64,000 nucleotides of DNA from Syntrophotalea acetylenivorans (lineage in GTDB: Bacteria; Desulfobacterota; Desulfuromonadia; Desulfuromonadales; Syntrophotaleaceae): positions 2,850,001 to 2,914,000 of the forward strand of contig NZ_CP015519.1 of NCBI RefSeq assembly GCF_001887775.1. The letters run 5' to 3'. Each line of letters begins with the position of its first letter. Positions within the stretch are counted from its first letter, which is position 1. The notes below the pieces were generated by a model that was not told the DNA's origin, did not search any database, and saw nothing but the letters and a program-made list of their open reading frames with translations. The translations under genes were made by a program, and so were the position numbers. Positions 61,530 to 64,000 of this stretch are shown in pieces.

Positions 61530-62741
61530 CTAACGCTGCCCAGGTTGATCAGTGTTCTCGGTGAGCAGGTATTCGGTTATTGCGCCGGCTTCTTGCTCTG
61601 ATAGACCAAGGTTCGGCATTGCCGGATAGTTTGGATCAATTTTTGGTGGATTGCGTAGAAAGCCTGACAGGCTGTCTTTGTCCGAGCGGTATTTATCGAG
61701 CACGCTGTTCAGTGCTGGTCCGATCAGGGGTTGATCAAAGCGATGGCAGACGCTGCATTTTTGTTGGAACAGTTGGCCGCCGTCGACAGTCGGTAAGACT
61801 TTCGGCTCTGTTGCGGGCTGAGGCGCAGATGGCTTTGTTGTTTGGATTGCTGCCGCGGGCAGTTGCAATCCGGCCAGAGCCACATCGGTCAAAGAATTTT
61901 CCCGTGCGGTTTGAGCCCCTAGCACCCAGAGCGTGGTCAGCACGATGATGGCTAGCAAGGGGGGTGTTAATGCCTGCGGTCGCTTCTGTAACAGAGGTTT
62001 GATTGTCATCAGAGCCAAGGCTGCACTGGTGGCCAGAGTGAGGGCCGCGCCCAGGTAAAGCCAAGGTGAATGAGCCAGTTCCGGGGCCAGTAGCAGCTCC
62101 AGAATTTGAAAGAGAGGCCAGGTCAGGGCTGCACCGAAAATCAGTATCTGGCGGTTGTGTTGCCGGTCGAGTCCGGCCAGCATCAGTGCCAGCAAGATGA
62201 ACTGGGCAAAACGAACGGTACCGTGCCAGGAGAGCAGTAATGCTGGCCGCGTGGTGAGAAAGGGCCAGCTCTCGGGGGTCAGCAGTAGGCTTTCAGTGTT
62301 GAGGAGAAAGTAGCAGATCGAAAGGAGCAGTAAGTCGCCGATTATCGCTGCCGCGAGAGACAGGCGCCCGGCAGGCTGGGTCCCTTTCAGGTGCTGCCGG
62401 GCTGCAAGAATGAGTGCCAGGCCGATAATGAACAAGAGCGTTACCCCACCCCAAAAGGGGTTGGTAAAAAGAGCGGTGCGATAGGCTATTTTTAATAGCA
62501 ACAGATTGCAGGCCATGATCAGGGCAATCAGCAGGCCGGCGCGTCTGCCGGTTAGTACTTTGGGGCCGGGCGCGAAATTGGGCTGGGTGGGTGGCGGAGC
62601 GTTGGACGGAATGAGGGCTTTGCCGGGCAGGGTGAGCAAAACCTCGCCTGCCAGATAACCCAGGGACAGGCAGAGCAGGGTCTGACAACCCCCCTGCATC
62701 GCTTTGATGAGCAACAGCTGTTCCTGAATGACCGGCAACAT
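61530..62741 (-). CDS. Membrane protein with C-terminal cytochrome c domain (ActE-like fusion)
   Basis: A 403-aa protein: about eight membrane helices (residues 15-310), then a linker rich in Ala/Pro and a periplasmic mono-heme cytochrome c domain with CSVCHRF and a Met ligand in YPAMPNLGL. In known alternative complex III operons ActE is a soluble mono-heme cytochrome; here it appears fused to a membrane part, placed upstream of actA. The longest frame starts at TTG 62918; ATG 62741 was preferred because AGGGGA is upstream and the first 59 codons look unlike the family. Start confidence is moderate. Confidence 0.75.
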   Translation of the reverse strand: MLPVIQEQLLLIKAMQGGCQTLLCLSLGYLAGEVLLTLPGKALIPSNAPPPTQPNFAPGPKVLTGRRAGLLIALIMACNLLLLKIAYRTALFTNPFWGGVTLLFIIGLALILAARQHLKGTQPAGRLSLAAAIIGDLLLLSICYFLLNTESLLLTPESWPFLTTRPALLLSWHGTVRFAQFILLALMLAGLDRQHNRQILIFGAALTWPLFQILELLLAPELAHSPWLYLGAALTLATSAALALMTIKPLLQKRPQALTPPLLAIIVLTTLWVLGAQTARENSLTDVALAGLQLPAAAIQTTKPSAPQPATEPKVLPTVDGGQLFQQKCSVCHRFDQPLIGPALNSVLDKYRSDKDSLSGFLRNPPKIDPNYPAMPNLGLSEQEAGAITEYLLTENTDQPGQR

Positions 62742-63036
62742 TCGGGTCCCCTGATGTGTGGAATAAAAAATGGATTGCAGTTGTTCGTTTAGAAGGGTAT
62801 CGGACTTACCATGAATCGACAGCAGAATCGTATGGTCGGCCCATGTTTCCGATACCTTCAGCAAAATAGCCCTGCTATTCGCTCTTAAATCCTCGAAAGT
62901 CTGGCCTTGAACAGCCAATCTTTCGTTTCGGCCCGTTACGTCCGAGATCCTCCTGGCGCAGGCGGTTTACCAGGCCATTAAATCATAAATCCCCTGTTTT
63001 GCAATACTTATGCTCTTTACAATCCTTTGAAAAGCT

Positions 63037-63735
63037 TTACTGCATATTGCCGGATAGAACTGCAGTCACGGGGATTCGTACCTTGGGCGTGCGGGGGCTG
63101 CTGGTGCGTAGAGTCACATACCCTGCAAACCGGCTCTTGTCCGTATCGGGAGCCAGACGAATAGTAATCTGCACGCTTTCTCCCGGGGCAACTTGCGGGG
63201 AGGTAAGGTCCGCCTGTAATTCCTTGCTGGTGGTTTTAAGATCGGAAAGGAATAGCTGCGTGGTGCCATCGTTGCGCAGGTTAATGACTGCAGTGAAAGG
63301 GGCTTTGTCCTTCCTGCCCTTGAATTGCAAGCGCCGAGGTGTCACCACAACCTCTTTTCGCACCTCACCATGCAATCGAAATTTGGTTTGTGGTTGATCG
63401 GGATCGTTGGAGTAGACATAGACGGTCTTGGTGACTCTCCCTTGGAACCCCTTGGAATTAAAGGTGGTCTTTAATTCCCCCCATTCGCCGGGCGCCAGGT
63501 TCTTTGCGGATAATAATGCTGCCGTACAGCCGCAGGAACTGCGAACCTTGCTGATGACCAGCGGAGCATCTCCAGTATTTTGAAACCGGAAAGTGTGGTC
63601 GGTTTTGCTGCCTTCTGCAACCCGCCCAAAGTTGAACGACGGTGCTTCTGCCTGTAAGCGAGGAGAGGCGAGAGCTATTGCCGGCACGGCCAGGATTATC
63701 AATAAGAGCAGGAGGTGTCTCATAGCGATGATCAC
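63037..63735 (-). CDS. DUF1573 periplasmic protein
   Basis: A 232-aa protein with a signal peptide (LLLLLIILAVPAIALA) and two Ig-like DUF1573 repeats; SSCGCTAAL in the first repeat is the family signature. It lies upstream of the alternative complex III genes in the same direction and may be part of their unit. Function unknown; relatives occur near respiratory and assembly genes. Confidence 0.88.
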   Translation of the reverse strand: MIIAMRHLLLLLIILAVPAIALASPRLQAEAPSFNFGRVAEGSKTDHTFRFQNTGDAPLVISKVRSSCGCTAALLSAKNLAPGEWGELKTTFNSKGFQGRVTKTVYVYSNDPDQPQTKFRLHGEVRKEVVVTPRRLQFKGRKDKAPFTAVINLRNDGTTQLFLSDLKTTSKELQADLTSPQVAPGESVQITIRLAPDTDKSRFAGYVTLRTSSPRTPKVRIPVTAVLSGNMQ

Positions 63736-63896
63736 TTTATTGTTAGATGGATAAGTTGGATATACTATGTTTAACTATATAGCACAGAATATAATGTTAC
63801 TGCCAGAGTCTCGGTTTCCGGTGAATCAATTGACACCCCATTTGCCGATCTGTTATAGAATGACACTGCTTTGGACTTACATATAAACGGGGGCTT

Positions 63897-64000
63897 ATGC
63901 CGACACAGGGATTGGAAAAATCATACAGCCGGGAGCATATCGCTCGCCAGGTGCAGCGCCTCGGTGAAGAGATCAGTCGTGACTACGCAGGAGAGGAGCT
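63897..64000 (+). CDS. hpt: Hypoxanthine phosphoribosyltransferase, 5' part
   Basis: The first 34 codons of a gene that runs off the window. The protein begins MPTQGLEKSYSREHIARQVQ and continues LGEEISRDYAGEE, the N-terminal pattern of bacterial HPRT, a purine-salvage enzyme. GGGGG precedes ATG. The rest is not visible, so the call rests on this short stretch. It is divergent from the DUF1573 gene. Confidence 0.75.
   Translation, partial: MPTQGLEKSYSREHIARQVQRLGEEISRDYAGEE

Noticed and set aside
62742-62918. 59-codon N-terminal extension of the cytochrome fusion gene from TTG 62918
   Set aside because: No ribosome site at the TTG; an ATG with AGGGGA upstream begins right before the first membrane helix. 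Kept as an alternative start only.

Overview
The window looks like chromosomal DNA of a strictly anaerobic or microaerophilic deltaproteobacterium of the Desulfuromonas/Pelobacter/Geobacter type (order Desulfuromonadales). This is inferred from gene content: hybrid-cluster protein, DUF3793/DUF2325 genes beside feoAB, GEMM-class cyclic-dinucleotide riboswitches including one with the A20 signature described in Geobacter, two methyl-accepting chemotaxis proteins, a CDF transporter fused to a NifX-like domain, and an alternative-complex-III respiratory operon. No prophage, insertion sequence, integrase or CRISPR array was seen. The window begins inside a tRNA-Thr gene and ends inside a hypoxanthine phosphoribosyltransferase gene.

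Region by region. 1-8.4 kb: nitrosative-stress and metal handling on the minus strand: hcp behind a textbook FNR-type class II promoter, DUF3793-DUF2325, a DmeF-like metal exporter, then the operon feoA-feoB-(51-aa Cys-rich protein)-LbtU-like porin with a good sigma70 promoter and a Fur-like box. 8.5-13.4 kb: a TetR regulator flanked by two matching 14-bp operators, followed by a 4Fe-4S protein, a small protein, an old-yellow-enzyme oxidoreductase and an MFS transporter. 13.5-16.4 kb: GlxA-type regulator, transglutaminase-like protein and M28 peptidase. 16.5-18.9 kb: a GEMM c-di-GMP riboswitch and chemoreceptor. 18.9-23.8 kb: methyltransferase, DUF805, DUF1189, M48 peptidase, two YbjQ proteins and a CNNM/CBS protein. 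23.9-26.2 kb: an EAL phosphodiesterase preceded by a second GEMM riboswitch with the 3',3'-cGAMP-type A20 base.

26.4-29.2 kb: a DMT exporter, a zinc-ribbon protein and a CDF-NifX fusion next to a 127-nt repeat. 29.3-40.5 kb: a co-directional cluster with the look of an undescribed envelope-lipid pathway: OlsF-like double acyltransferase, an unrecognised 821-aa protein, a phosphatidylserine-decarboxylase-family enzyme, an Lgt-like membrane protein, DUF2062, a GT4 glycosyltransferase, an EAL-CBS-GGDDF protein, a PAP2 phosphatase and two tiny ORFs. 40.5-46.3 kb: a second chemoreceptor, serB, sfsA and tmcAL. 46.5-48.8 kb: LemA and two TPM-domain proteins. 48.8-50.9 kb: a type II NADH dehydrogenase-like flavoprotein and a rhodanese/ferritin-like fusion. 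51.1-53.8 kb: orphan Tad genes (two TadE-like, one TadG-like with a VWA domain, one Flp pilin). 54-55.2 kb: CAP-domain lipoprotein, RCKP rubredoxin-like mini-protein, tRNA-Arg and the second 127-nt repeat. 55.2-63.7 kb: an alternative complex III operon plus a DUF1573 protein. 

Start codons were adjusted where a ribosome-binding site or a leader structure pointed to a start different from the longest reading frame. Functions are from family recognition by eye; no database search was run.
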